DNA from: Martinezella tropici
Lineage (GTDB): Bacteria > Pseudomonadota > Alphaproteobacteria > Rhizobiales > Rhizobiaceae
Assembly: GCF_003287875.1 (NCBI RefSeq)
Contig: NZ_QMKK01000016.1
Span: 36,001-100,000, forward strand
Length of the DNA: 64,000 nt
Direction of reading: 5' to 3'
The number at the start of each line of letters is the position of its first letter. The stretch's first letter is position 1. Made by a program: the position numbers and the translations under genes. Under the pieces are notes generated by a model. That model saw nothing but the letters and a program-made list of their open reading frames with translations, was not told the origin of the DNA and made no database searches. Below are positions 38,666-47,030 of this stretch, in pieces.

Positions 38666-39823
38666 TCAGACCGAATGGCGGCGTGATTTCGTTCTCTGAT
38701 CGAGGTCGAAGACCTTGAGACCATCCACGGCGCTCGGAGGCGTGCGCCAGTCTTCCGCGGCCAGCGCCTTGCGGGCATCGCGCAAGCCGGCCTCCCAATG
38801 CTCGTGCATCGATAGCGCCGAAAACTCGTAGTCCTTCGAATGCGAGCGGAACTGCTTGTTGCGATAGATCATGTGAATGATGGTGACGCCATAGTCGGAG
38901 CAATGCTGCTCCAGCTTGCTGATTTCCGGATCGGCTTTGGCCTCTTCTGGAAGGCGCGCATAAAGCTCGGATATCGCGCGCCGCAGGCGATGACGCTCCA
39001 GAAAGAGATCGGTGTTGAGCCGGGTGCGGCTCGAATAGGTGATGTCCTTGCGCCGCTCTTCCACCTCTTCCAGGTCCTGCGGCAGCGGGCCGATGGCGCT
39101 GAAGAGATCGACCTGGAAGACGACCGTATCGATTGCGGCGCCGTTGCGCAGCACATAGGTCAGAGGCGTGTTCGAGACGAGACCGCCATCCCAATAATAT
39201 TCACCGCCGATCTTGATCGCTGGAAAGCCGGGCGGCAGCGCGCCGCTCGCCATGACGTGCTCGGGGGCGATCTTGATGTCCCGATTGTCGAAGAATGCGA
39301 AATTGCCGGTGCGCACATTGACCGCGCCGAGGCTGAGGCGCACCGGACCATGGTTGATCCGGTCGAAATCGACATGATCGAGCAGCGTCTGGCGCAATTG
39401 TTCGGTATCGTAGACACTGGTGGCACCCGCCGAGCCGCGCGCTTGAAACCAGGCCGGCAGCTGCCAGGGCGAGAAGAAGCCAGGCACGCCGAAGGTCGAT
39501 ACCCACCAGCTGCTGACGGTGCGATAGAAAGGGTTCGTTTCTCGCTGCCGCTCCATCAGGAGGTCGACCGGAAGCTGAATGGTGACCTTGTTCCAGAAGG
39601 AGCGCAGCTTCTCGAGCCGCTCGCCCGGCACGTTGCCGGCCATGATGGAGGCGTTGATGGCGCCGATCGAGATGCCGGCGATCCAGTCTGGTTCGATATT
39701 CTGTTCTCTGAGCGCCTGAAAGGCGCCGGCCTGGTAGGAGCCGAGGGCGCCCCCGCCCTGCAGCACGAAAACCTTCTGTGAATAGGCGGACGCTGGATTG
39801 GTAACTGGAGCTGCAATATTCAT
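38666..39823 (-). CDS. Patatin-like phospholipase with DUF3734
   Basis: A 385-residue serine lipid acyl hydrolase. It has the oxyanion loop FVLQGGGALGSYQAGAFQAL (about residues 19-38), the nucleophile GISIGAINAS with Ser in GxSxG, and the catalytic Asp in YYWDGGLVSNTPL. The C-terminal third matches the DUF3734 extension seen in many alphaproteobacterial patatins. Substrates are probably phospholipids or storage lipids; subcellular site unknown, no signal peptide. Confidence 0.9.
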   Translation of the reverse strand: MNIAAPVTNPASAYSQKVFVLQGGGALGSYQAGAFQALREQNIEPDWIAGISIGAINASIMAGNVPGERLEKLRSFWNKVTIQLPVDLLMERQRETNPFYRTVSSWWVSTFGVPGFFSPWQLPAWFQARGSAGATSVYDTEQLRQTLLDHVDFDRINHGPVRLSLGAVNVRTGNFAFFDNRDIKIAPEHVMASGALPPGFPAIKIGGEYYWDGGLVSNTPLTYVLRNGAAIDTVVFQVDLFSAIGPLPQDLEEVEERRKDITYSSRTRLNTDLFLERHRLRRAISELYARLPEEAKADPEISKLEQHCSDYGVTIIHMIYRNKQFRSHSKDYEFSALSMHEHWEAGLRDARKALAAEDWRTPPSAVDGLKVFDLDQRTKSRRHSV

Positions 39824-39944
39824 GTGCCATCCTTTGCTGCGCTCCGGGTGGGAAGGCCGGGATGCGCAAATATATGACCATTTTCCTGCCTGCTTCTCCG
39901 AATGCGGAGATATGCCATTGCAAGTCGGCGGAACCGGACCGGCG

Positions 39945-40889
39945 CTAGGCGAGCAGATAGGCCCAGAGCGACACCGAGAATGCCCCGAGCGCCGTCGTCA
40001 AAGTTATCGTCGAGGCAGCGAGACTGTGACCGACGCCGAAGCGATTGGCAATCAGCCATGCGTTCACACCTGTGGGAACGGCGGCGGTGAGCACGAGTGC
40101 CGCCCGCCATTCTGGGCTGAGGCCGAGCAGAAGACCCGCCGCCAGTACGCAGGCCGGCAGCAGAAGCAGCTTGAAGCCGGCAATCACGCTGGTGATGCCG
40201 AGATTGCCCGACAGCCCGTATTGGCGCAGCGCCATGCCGAGCGAGATCAGCGCCGCCGGGCCGGCGATGTTGGCGATGCTGTCGACCACGGTGCCGAGTG
40301 TCGCGGGGATGGGAACGCCTGTGAGGTGAACGACAAGGCCGCAAAAGAGCCCGATGACAAGCGGATTGCGCACCAGGTTCCTGCCGACCTGCCGCAGCAA
40401 TTCGCTGGTGCTGCGGCCGGCGCCGGCATTCTCCTTGCGCTCGGCCTGCTCCATCAGCAGCGTGCCGGCGATCATCATGGTCGGCAGGTGCACGGCAATC
40501 AGAATCGACATCGCCATGACGCCGTCCGGCCCGACGGTGCGTCCCACCAGCGGCAGGCCGATGAAGATCGTATTGGCGAAGGCGGATGAGACGCCGGCCA
40601 GCACGCCGATCCGTGCGTCCCGCCCGAACATCCGCGTCGCAACGATATGGCCGGCAGCCCAGGTGACGGCGACACCGGAGAAATAGGCGATCCATAGCCG
40701 AAAGGGCGAAGCACCGCGAAAATTCGCCTCGGCAATGGTCTGGAACAGCAGGAGCGGCACGGCGACCTTGAAGACGAACTCGCTCATTGCTTCGCCGACA
40801 TCGGCTTTCAGCAGGCCGGTGCGCACGATGACCCAGCCGACGAGAATGAGCAGAAAGACGGGGAGGACGTCGATGAGAATTTCGGACAT
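39945..40889 (-). CDS. AEC family transporter (auxin efflux carrier-like)
   Basis: A 314-residue inner-membrane protein of about ten spans. It begins EILIDVLPVFLLILVGWVIV and ends with the second half LGMALRQYGLSGNLGITSVI, LVLTAAVPTGVNAWLIANRF as in the AEC family. Bacterial members export dicarboxylates or related metabolites. I start at ATG 40889, 45 bases inside the longest frame. Upstream on the same strand are a dispersed repeat and a candidate RNA with a terminator. Confidence 0.88.
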   Translation of the reverse strand: MSEILIDVLPVFLLILVGWVIVRTGLLKADVGEAMSEFVFKVAVPLLLFQTIAEANFRGASPFRLWIAYFSGVAVTWAAGHIVATRMFGRDARIGVLAGVSSAFANTIFIGLPLVGRTVGPDGVMAMSILIAVHLPTMMIAGTLLMEQAERKENAGAGRSTSELLRQVGRNLVRNPLVIGLFCGLVVHLTGVPIPATLGTVVDSIANIAGPAALISLGMALRQYGLSGNLGITSVIAGFKLLLLPACVLAAGLLLGLSPEWRAALVLTAAVPTGVNAWLIANRFGVGHSLAASTITLTTALGAFSVSLWAYLLA

Positions 40890-40957
40890 GCCGGGCGGGG
40901 GCCGTGAAAATCGTGGCTTGGGAAGAGCGATCAAGGAGTTGTAGCAGCTTGCTCAAA

Positions 40958-41002
40958 GCATGTCGCGCAAAAGTGCGGAGCGGTTTTGCGAAGACGACAT
41001 GC
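40958..41002. repeat. Dispersed palindromic repeat, third family
   Basis: GCATGTCG (40958-40965) pairs with CGACATGC (40995-41002), and inside it CGCAAAA pairs with TTTTGCG. This sequence pattern is common between rhizobial genes. A degraded relative may lie near 34838. Confidence 0.7.
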
Positions 41003-41080
41003 ACAAAATCAAAAGCTTAAAATACCAGGAACGGATCTGACGGATCGCGGCGCCTTGTAGGTGTGAGAACCTGTAAAAAC

Positions 41081-41250
41081 AAAAAAGCGGGCAATGCCCG
41101 CTTGTGTATCCGGCCTCGCCGGAAAGTCCCCCCGGTGCACATGCCGCCAGTTCATCCGTGGTCGGCCCGCGTACCGGTGAGGCGGAAGGCATCATTCCTT
41201 CCCAGACTGGCTCGGAAGTCTTTCGAGCTTCCCATCCCAGCCGCTTGATA
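41081..41250 (-). ncRNA. Candidate structured non-coding RNA with intrinsic terminator
   Basis: On the minus strand the segment from about 41250 to 41081 folds into several local hairpins (GGAAG...CTTCC, GGAAGG...CCTTCC, CCGG..CCGG) and ends with AAGCGGGC-aat-GCCCGCTT plus six T (41081-41103). A 100-codon frame crosses it but runs straight through the terminator and has no SD. It could be a small RNA, or a leader/attenuator for the AEC transporter gene 190 bases downstream. I do not recognise an Rfam family; the 5' end is a guess. Confidence 0.45.
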
Positions 41251-41390
41251 AGCATTTAAAGATAGAAAGTGACAGGCAAATGACTGATTGAGCTCAAGTT
41301 GGCCGCGCCGGCGCTGATTTTTCTTCCAAACTTCGGAAAAACCGATAATACCGGATACCGGCTATCACCAACACCGGGATCCTCCAATAG

Positions 41391-42383
41391 ATGACTCGCT
41401 TCGATGTACTGACCGTTGGCAATGCCATCGTCGACATTATCGCCCGTTGCGACGATCAGTTCCTGATCGACAACAACATCACCAAAGCCGCGATGAACCT
41501 CATCGACGCCGAGCGCGCCGAACTGCTTTATTCGCGCATGGGACCGGCTCTGGAAGCCTCGGGCGGCAGCGCCGGCAACACGGCGGCAGGTGTCGCGAGT
41601 TTCGGCGGCAAGGCGGCTTATTTCGGCAAGGTCGCCGAAGACCAGCTCGGCCAGATCTTCGCGCATGACATCCGCGCCCAGGGCGTACACTACGAAACCA
41701 AGGCGAAGGGCACCTTCCCGCCAACCGCTCGTTCGATGATCTTTGTCACGGAAGATGGCGAGCGCTCCATGAACACCTATCTTGGCGCCTGCGTCGAACT
41801 CGGTCCGGAAGATGTCGAGGCGGACGTCGTAGCCGATGCCAAGGTAACCTATTTCGAAGGCTATCTCTGGGATCCGCCGCGCGCCAAGGAAGCTATCCGC
41901 GAATGCGCCCGCATCGCCCACGACAATGGCCGTGAAATGTCGATGACGCTGTCCGACAGCTTCTGCGTCGGCCGCTACCGCGACGAATTTCTCGATCTCA
42001 TGCGCTCCGGCACCGTCGATATCGTCTTCGCCAATCGCGACGAAGCCCTCTCGCTCTACGAGACCGATGACTTCGAGAAGGCGCTGAAGCTCATTGCGGC
42101 CGATTGCAAGATCGCCGCCGTGACGACGGGCAAGGACGGCGCCGTCATCGTGCGCGGCAGCGAACGCTATATCGTCGATGCCCACCCCATTGAGGAGCGT
42201 GTCGACACGACCGGCGCCGGCGATCTTTTCGCTGCCGGTTTCCTGTTCGGCTATACGCAGGGCCGTAGCCTGGAAGATTGCGCCAAACTCGGCAACCTTG
42301 CCGCAGCCATCGTCATCGAACAGATCGGCCCGCGGCCGATGCGGTCGCTCTCGGAGGCCGCAAGGGAATTCGGGCTGCTCTGA
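41391..42383 (+). CDS. PfkB family kinase, probable adenosine kinase
   Basis: A 330-residue ribokinase-fold sugar kinase. The N-terminal DVLTVGNAIVDIIARCDDQF, GGSAGNTAAGVASFGGKAAY and catalytic VDTTGAGDLFAAGFLFGYTQ (Asp base near residue 275) match bacterial adenosine kinase-like PfkB proteins of rhizobia. It would return adenosine to AMP. Substrate is inferred from overall resemblance and not proven. A terminator follows at 42416. Confidence 0.85.
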   Translation: MTRFDVLTVGNAIVDIIARCDDQFLIDNNITKAAMNLIDAERAELLYSRMGPALEASGGSAGNTAAGVASFGGKAAYFGKVAEDQLGQIFAHDIRAQGVHYETKAKGTFPPTARSMIFVTEDGERSMNTYLGACVELGPEDVEADVVADAKVTYFEGYLWDPPRAKEAIRECARIAHDNGREMSMTLSDSFCVGRYRDEFLDLMRSGTVDIVFANRDEALSLYETDDFEKALKLIAADCKIAAVTTGKDGAVIVRGSERYIVDAHPIEERVDTTGAGDLFAAGFLFGYTQGRSLEDCAKLGNLAAAIVIEQIGPRPMRSLSEAAREFGLL

Positions 42384-42415
42384 CCGTCTTTAGATTCGCC
42401 ATCAACAGCTCATGG

Positions 42416-42449
42416 AAGCCGCCTTCAGCAGTTCGCTGGGCGGCTTTTA
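42416..42449 (+). terminator. Terminator after the adenosine kinase gene
   Basis: AAGCCGCC (42416-42423) pairs with GGCGGCTT (42439-42446), with an inner CAGC/GCTG pair, followed by TTAT. It lies between convergent genes. Confidence 0.75.
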
Positions 42450-42474
42450 TCATGAACTCGCTGGGCAAGGCTCA

Positions 42475-43083
42475 TTACCAGAAGAGCCTCGCGGTTCCCG
42501 CCTCATACAGGATGAGGATACCGAGCGCGATCAGCACGAATGGGACGACCCTGTGTCCGTGTCGCCTGATCGGCGCTCCGAGCTTCGGATGATTGACGAG
42601 GGAATGGGCCGCGCCCAGCCACACCGCCGTCAGCATTGCGAAAATGCAGCCGATGATCAGGATCTCATGAGCCGAGCGGGTGGCGAAAAGCGGCGTGTAG
42701 ATGCTGATATTGTCGCCGCCATTGGCGATCGTTACAAGGGCGATGGCCGCTATGTTGCCGTGCCCAGCCGAGGCCTTCTGGTGATCTTCCGCATCATCCC
42801 CTGTTTCGACGCCGTTCCAGATCTCCCACAACCGCCTCAGGCCGAAATAGATCGGAGCAAGGCCGAGCAGGCCGATATAGGCGGCGGGAATGACGAGGAC
42901 GAGCAGCGAGGCGACGGCGCTGAAGCCATAGAGCGCGCCGATGCCGAGATATTGGCCGATGACGATCTGGTTCAAGCGGAATTTAGGATCGGCAAAGAAA
43001 CCGAGAAGAACGAAGATGTCGTCTACATTAGTCGAAACGAACGTGGCGACAGCAACGCCGAAGACACCAAGCACATAACCCAA
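42475..43083 (-). CDS. CadD-like cadmium resistance/permease family protein
   Basis: A 202-residue inner-membrane protein with about six spans. VATFVSTNVDDIFVLLGFFA near the N-terminus and ALVTIANGGDNISIYTPLFA later are the paired acidic motifs of the CadD family (LysE superfamily). Family members confer cadmium resistance in staphylococci; ion specificity here is unproven. The region between the halves is hydrophilic with His (DDAEDHQKASAGHGN). Confidence 0.87.
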   Translation of the reverse strand: MGYVLGVFGVAVATFVSTNVDDIFVLLGFFADPKFRLNQIVIGQYLGIGALYGFSAVASLLVLVIPAAYIGLLGLAPIYFGLRRLWEIWNGVETGDDAEDHQKASAGHGNIAAIALVTIANGGDNISIYTPLFATRSAHEILIIGCIFAMLTAVWLGAAHSLVNHPKLGAPIRRHGHRVVPFVLIALGILILYEAGTARLFW

Positions 43084-43172
43084 GATCGCCGCTCTCCCTT
43101 TGCGATACCGGATATTTCATCGCGCCGGAAAAATCGCGCGGCTGCATTCACCGAGGAACGACGCGGGTTTGG

Positions 43173-43712
43173 TTATTTGAAGGCTTCACCGGGGTAAGCG
43201 CCCCAGATCTCGGATTGCGCCACCCAGCCCTCGGTGCCATCGGCGCTGACGAGACACCAGTCGCCGGTGCATTCCTTGACGGTCATCATCACGCCGGGCT
43301 GAAGCTTGGCGATGACGGCGGCGGACGGTTGGGACTCACGGCGCATGTTGACGAAGACGGCCTTGCCCTTGCCCTTCATCCAGGGAGCGGCAATCGCCGA
43401 GCGCTGGCCTGATAGCAGCGACTGGTTGACCCAGCCTTCCGTGCCGTCGGCATCGCGCACGCGCCGCCAATTATCATACTCCTGGATAATTTCGACTGGC
43501 AGTCCCTGTTTGAGGTAGAGCCACGACACCGCGTAATCGGCACTCGGACCGATGCGCAGATTGACCCGCTTCGACTTCAGCGTGACGAAGCGCGGCAGCG
43601 GCAAGCCGCTCGGCCCCTTGGCCGCCTGGGCGGCGGCAAGATCCGCTGACGCAGCGGCCATCATCAGGCCGATCGCGAAAATGGCGCAGGACTTCAAGAC
43701 GTTGCCACGCAT
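43173..43712 (-). CDS. Exported protein with two bacterial SH3 domains
   Basis: A 179-residue protein with a signal peptide (SCAIFAIGLMMAAASADLAA) and two SH3b modules: KSKRVNLRIGPSADYAVSWL ... GTEGWVNQSLLSG and AVFVNMRRESQPSAAVIAKL ... GTEGWVAQSEIWG. Such periplasmic SH3b proteins bind cell wall or other envelope ligands. Each module ends in GTEGWV. Divergent from the dehydrogenase gene. Confidence 0.88.
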   Translation of the reverse strand: MRGNVLKSCAIFAIGLMMAAASADLAAAQAAKGPSGLPLPRFVTLKSKRVNLRIGPSADYAVSWLYLKQGLPVEIIQEYDNWRRVRDADGTEGWVNQSLLSGQRSAIAAPWMKGKGKAVFVNMRRESQPSAAVIAKLQPGVMMTVKECTGDWCLVSADGTEGWVAQSEIWGAYPGEAFK

Positions 43713-43902
43713 GGGATTTCCGTTCGTTCGTCATGACAAAGGCGCCATTCCGGCAACCTTTCGCTCCGGTGAGCGGCAAATCTCCGGATCGCGTCAGCGA
43801 GTTTTGTTTGTCTTCGCCTGCGGGTCTGGTAGAAATGCCCGGAACGGGAAAATTATCCTGCTTCTTGGTTAAGAACATCTGAACAAGGCATCGCCGCTCG
43901 CC

Positions 43903-44904
43903 ATGACGACGAAGAAAAAACCGAAGGTCTACGTCACGCGCAAACTGCCGGACGCGGTGGAGACGCGGATGCGCGAACTCTTCGATGCCGAACTCAATAT
44001 CGATGATCGCCCGCGCAGCAAGGCCGAGCTGATCCAGGCTGTCCGCTCCGTCGATGTGCTGGTGCCGACGGTCACCGACCGCATCGATGCGGAGGTGATC
44101 GAAGAGGCCGGCCCGCAGATGAAGCTCATTGCCAGCTTCTCCAACGGCACGGATCATATCGATGTCGAAGCCGCCGCCCGCCGCGGCATCACCGTGACAA
44201 ATACGCCCAATGTGTTGACGGAAGATACCGCAGACATGACCATGGCGCTCATCCTCGCCGTGCCGCGGCGGCTGGCGGAAGGTGCGCGCGTGCTGACCGA
44301 CAAACCCGGCGAATGGGCTGGGTGGTCGCCCACCTGGATGCTCGGCCGCCGCATTCACGGCAAGCGCATCGGCATCGTCGGCATGGGGCGGATCGGCACG
44401 GCCGTCGCCCGCCGCGCCAAGGCCTTTGGCCTGTCGATCCACTATCACAATCGCAAGCGCGTCAATCCGGCAACCGAGGACGAGCTGGAGGCGACCTATT
44501 GGGACAGCCTCGACCAGATGCTCGCCCGCGTCGATATCGTTTCGGTCAATTGCCCGTCGACGCCGGCCACCTATCACCTGATCTCGGCCCGCCGCCTGGC
44601 GCTGCTGCAGCCGACGAGCTACATCGTCAACACGGCGCGCGGCGACGTCATCGACGAGACGGCGCTGATCAAGATCCTGCGCGAGGGCAAGATCGCCGGT
44701 GCCGGTCTCGACGTCTTCGAGAATGAACCTGCCGTCAATCCGAAGCTGGTGAAGCTCGCCAACGAGGGCAAGGTGGTCATCCTGCCGCATATGAGTTCGG
44801 CGACGCTCGAGGGCCGCATCGACATGGGCGACAAGGTGATCATCAATATCCGCACCTTCATCGATGGCCATCGTCCGCCCAATCGCGTGCTGCCGTTTCG
44901 ATGA
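43903..44904 (+). CDS. D-2-hydroxyacid dehydrogenase (glyoxylate reductase-like)
   Basis: A 333-residue NAD(P)-dependent dehydrogenase. The Rossmann core is GKRIGIVGMGRIGTAVARRA (about residues 153-172), with the catalytic Arg in VNTARGDVIDETAL, Glu in DVFENEPAVNP and His in ILPHMSSATLEGR. Close to glyoxylate/hydroxypyruvate reductases; the substrate remains unproven. It precedes a murA-like gene by 142 bases. Confidence 0.9.
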   Translation: MTTKKKPKVYVTRKLPDAVETRMRELFDAELNIDDRPRSKAELIQAVRSVDVLVPTVTDRIDAEVIEEAGPQMKLIASFSNGTDHIDVEAAARRGITVTNTPNVLTEDTADMTMALILAVPRRLAEGARVLTDKPGEWAGWSPTWMLGRRIHGKRIGIVGMGRIGTAVARRAKAFGLSIHYHNRKRVNPATEDELEATYWDSLDQMLARVDIVSVNCPSTPATYHLISARRLALLQPTSYIVNTARGDVIDETALIKILREGKIAGAGLDVFENEPAVNPKLVKLANEGKVVILPHMSSATLEGRIDMGDKVIINIRTFIDGHRPPNRVLPFR

Positions 44905-45046
44905 CCGAAGCGTTCTGATTCTCCTGCCGAAACGGGGCTGAATACCCAGCTGCAAATTTGATCTCACTTCCCTCTCGCCGGTCATGTGCATGTCATAAAG
45001 CCGGCCCAGAGGTGACCACGAATACAAATCAGGAAGGGCGGAAACG

Positions 45047-46393
45047 ATGGCGCGGGCGCTGCCGCATGAGCGGATTCAATATGTGGTTGAGGGCGGCTTC
45101 AAGCTGTCGGGCGAGATCGAGCCGAGCGGCAACAAGAATGCCGCGTTGCCGATCATCGCCGCGTCGCTTTTGACCGACCAGCGCGTCGAGCTCAGCAACG
45201 TGCCGCGCATCCGCGATGTCGAAGCGCTGGTGGAGCTGATCCAGTCGGTCGGCGCAAACGTGCGTTGGCTCGGCCGCAACGAGCTCGAAATCGAAGCGCG
45301 GGAGCTTCGCCCCGCCAATCTCGATCCCGATCTTTGTGCCCGCATCCGCGCCTCCATCCTGCTTGCCGGCCCGATGCTGGCGCGCTGCGGCGAGATCACG
45401 CTGCCGCCACCCGGCGGCGACGTCATCGGCCGCCGGCGTGTCGATACGCATTTCCTGGCGCTGGAACAGCTCGGCGCCAGGATCGAGGTCAACAGCGTCT
45501 ACAGCTTCCGCACGGAGGGCTTACGCGGCGCCGACGTCTTTCTCGACGAGCCGTCGGTGACGGCGACGGAAAATGCGCTTTGCGCTGCCGTGTTTGCCGA
45601 GGGGACGACGATCCTGCGCAATTGCGCCTCCGAGCCGCATGTGCAGGATCTCGCCCGCTTCCTGATTGCCATGGGCGCCCGAATCGAGGGCGTCGGCACC
45701 AATATGATGACCATCCATGGTGGCCAGCGCCTCGGCGGTGCGTCGCATCGCATCGGCCCGGATCACAATGAGGTTGGTTCCCTGATCGGCCTTGCCGCGG
45801 TCACCGGCTCGGAAATCACCATCCGCCGTGCAGGTGTCGAGCATCTCCGCTCCACCCTGATGACCTTCGAGCGCCTCGGCATCCGCTGCCAGATCGACGG
45901 CGATGATCTGATCATCCGCTCCGGCCAGGAAATGAAGATCCAGCCCGATTTCGGCGGCCATATTCCGAAGATCGAGGATCAGCCCTGGCCGGCCTTTCCG
46001 GCCGATACCATGTCGATCGCCATCGTCACCGCCTCGCAATGTGACGGAGTCGTGCTGATGTTCGAGAAAATGTTCGAAAGCCGCATGTTCTTCGTCGACA
46101 AGCTGATCGCCATGGGCGCCCGCATCGTGCTGTGCGATCCGCATCGCGCCATCGTTGCCGGCCCCTCCAAGCTGCGCGCCGCTCAGCTCGAAAGCCCGGA
46201 TATCCGCGCCGGCATGGCGATGCTGATCGCGGCGATGTGTGCGGAAGGCACGAGCGTCATCAACAATGCCCAGCAGATCGAGCGTGGTTACGAGCGAATC
46301 GAGGAGCGGTTGAACGCCATGGGTGCCCGCATTACACGAATTCCGCCGCGCACCCCTTCTCCCCTCGGGGAAAAGGTGCCGTCAGGCGGATGA
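45047..46393 (+). CDS. UDP-GlcNAc 1-carboxyvinyltransferase (MurA) homologue with Asp active site
   Basis: A 448-residue EPSP-synthase-fold enzyme that would transfer enolpyruvate from PEP to UDP-GlcNAc. The Lys22 equivalent is in PSGNKNAALPI (Lys30), RASILLAGPMLARCG is conserved, and PAFPADTMS carries the base Asp. The Cys115 loop, normally PGGCAIG, reads PPGGDVIGRR, so residue 125 is Asp. This predicts fosfomycin insensitivity. The last residues (PSPLGEKVPSGG) and stop are read from a dispersed repeat, so the native C-terminus may be lost. Possibly a second, divergent murA. Confidence 0.85.
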   Translation: MARALPHERIQYVVEGGFKLSGEIEPSGNKNAALPIIAASLLTDQRVELSNVPRIRDVEALVELIQSVGANVRWLGRNELEIEARELRPANLDPDLCARIRASILLAGPMLARCGEITLPPPGGDVIGRRRVDTHFLALEQLGARIEVNSVYSFRTEGLRGADVFLDEPSVTATENALCAAVFAEGTTILRNCASEPHVQDLARFLIAMGARIEGVGTNMMTIHGGQRLGGASHRIGPDHNEVGSLIGLAAVTGSEITIRRAGVEHLRSTLMTFERLGIRCQIDGDDLIIRSGQEMKIQPDFGGHIPKIEDQPWPAFPADTMSIAIVTASQCDGVVLMFEKMFESRMFFVDKLIAMGARIVLCDPHRAIVAGPSKLRAAQLESPDIRAGMAMLIAAMCAEGTSVINNAQQIERGYERIEERLNAMGARITRIPPRTPSPLGEKVPSGG

Positions 46394-46500
46394 GGGGTGT
46401 CTGCCAGAAGTACGAAAATTCGTGAATTCAAATCGGAGAACCCCCTCATCCGACGCTTCGGGCCACCTTCTCCCCGCTGGGGAGAAGGAGCTTCCGGTGC
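46359..46500. repeat. Dispersed repeat pair at the 3' end of the murA-like gene
   Basis: CCTTCTCCCCTCGGGGAAAA with GGTGCCGTCAGGCGGATGAG at 46360 is mirrored at 46441-46490 by CCCCTCATCCGACGC, GGCCACCTTCTCCCC and GGGGAGAAGG. The two halves are inverted around a short centre. The first half contributes the last codons and TGA of the murA-like gene. Confidence 0.75.
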
Positions 46501-46550
46501 TCATCCGCGCCATGTGCTACAGCCCCGCCATTCGGCGTGAGGAAGGGTAT

Positions 46551-47030
46551 TTAGGCAATCGCCTTGCGCATCTCGATCGATGTCGTCCGATCGAAGCCGG
46601 GGTGGCGATTTTCGGCCGTCTTCTGAAAGCCCCATGCGGCGAAGGTAGCATGGTTGTCGACCAGCTCAATCCGCGTTTCCAGCCGCAACGCCTTGAGGCC
46701 GAGCTCTCGCGCCGTTGTCTCGGCCAGGCTCAGCAGTCGCTTGCCGATACCTTTACCCTGTGCCGTCGGCAGCACGGCGAGCTTGCCGACATAAAGGCTT
46801 TCCGCCTCCGGCCGGCAGAAAATGCAGCCGACCAACTGCTCGCCATCGAGTGCCGCATAAGCAATCTCGCTAAGTGCCTTCGCTTTCAGCGTTTCGGATG
46901 TCAGCGCGAATGCGGAGGAGGGCGGATCGATGCGTCCGTTCATATGGGCGAAGGACGCCAGGATCAGATCCAGCAACGCATCCCAGCGATCGAAGCCGTC
47001 ATCGAGGCGACGAAGCGTCATATCGCTCAT
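46551..47030 (-). CDS. GNAT family N-acetyltransferase
   Basis: A 159-residue acetyltransferase with the acetyl-CoA motif VGKLAVLPTAQGKGIGKRLL (about residues 79-98) and GCIFCRPEAESLYVGKL before it. Substrate unknown. Its start overlaps the stop of the MoeB-like gene by four bases, so the two are probably translated together. Confidence 0.87.
   Translation of the reverse strand: MSDMTLRRLDDGFDRWDALLDLILASFAHMNGRIDPPSSAFALTSETLKAKALSEIAYAALDGEQLVGCIFCRPEAESLYVGKLAVLPTAQGKGIGKRLLSLAETTARELGLKALRLETRIELVDNHATFAAWGFQKTAENRHPGFDRTTSIEMRKAIA

Larger units (their letters stand above)
40890..41390. other. 500-bp gap with repeat and candidate RNA
   Basis: No protein gene is supported. The gap contains a dispersed repeat (40958-41002), a minus-strand intrinsic terminator (41081-41103), a structured stretch upstream of that terminator, and the leader of the adenosine kinase gene. 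Confidence 0.6.

Noticed and set aside
40953..41255. 100-codon minus-strand frame in the adenosine kinase upstream gap
   Set aside because: It crosses a perfect intrinsic terminator and a dispersed repeat and has no SD, so a structured RNA is the better reading.
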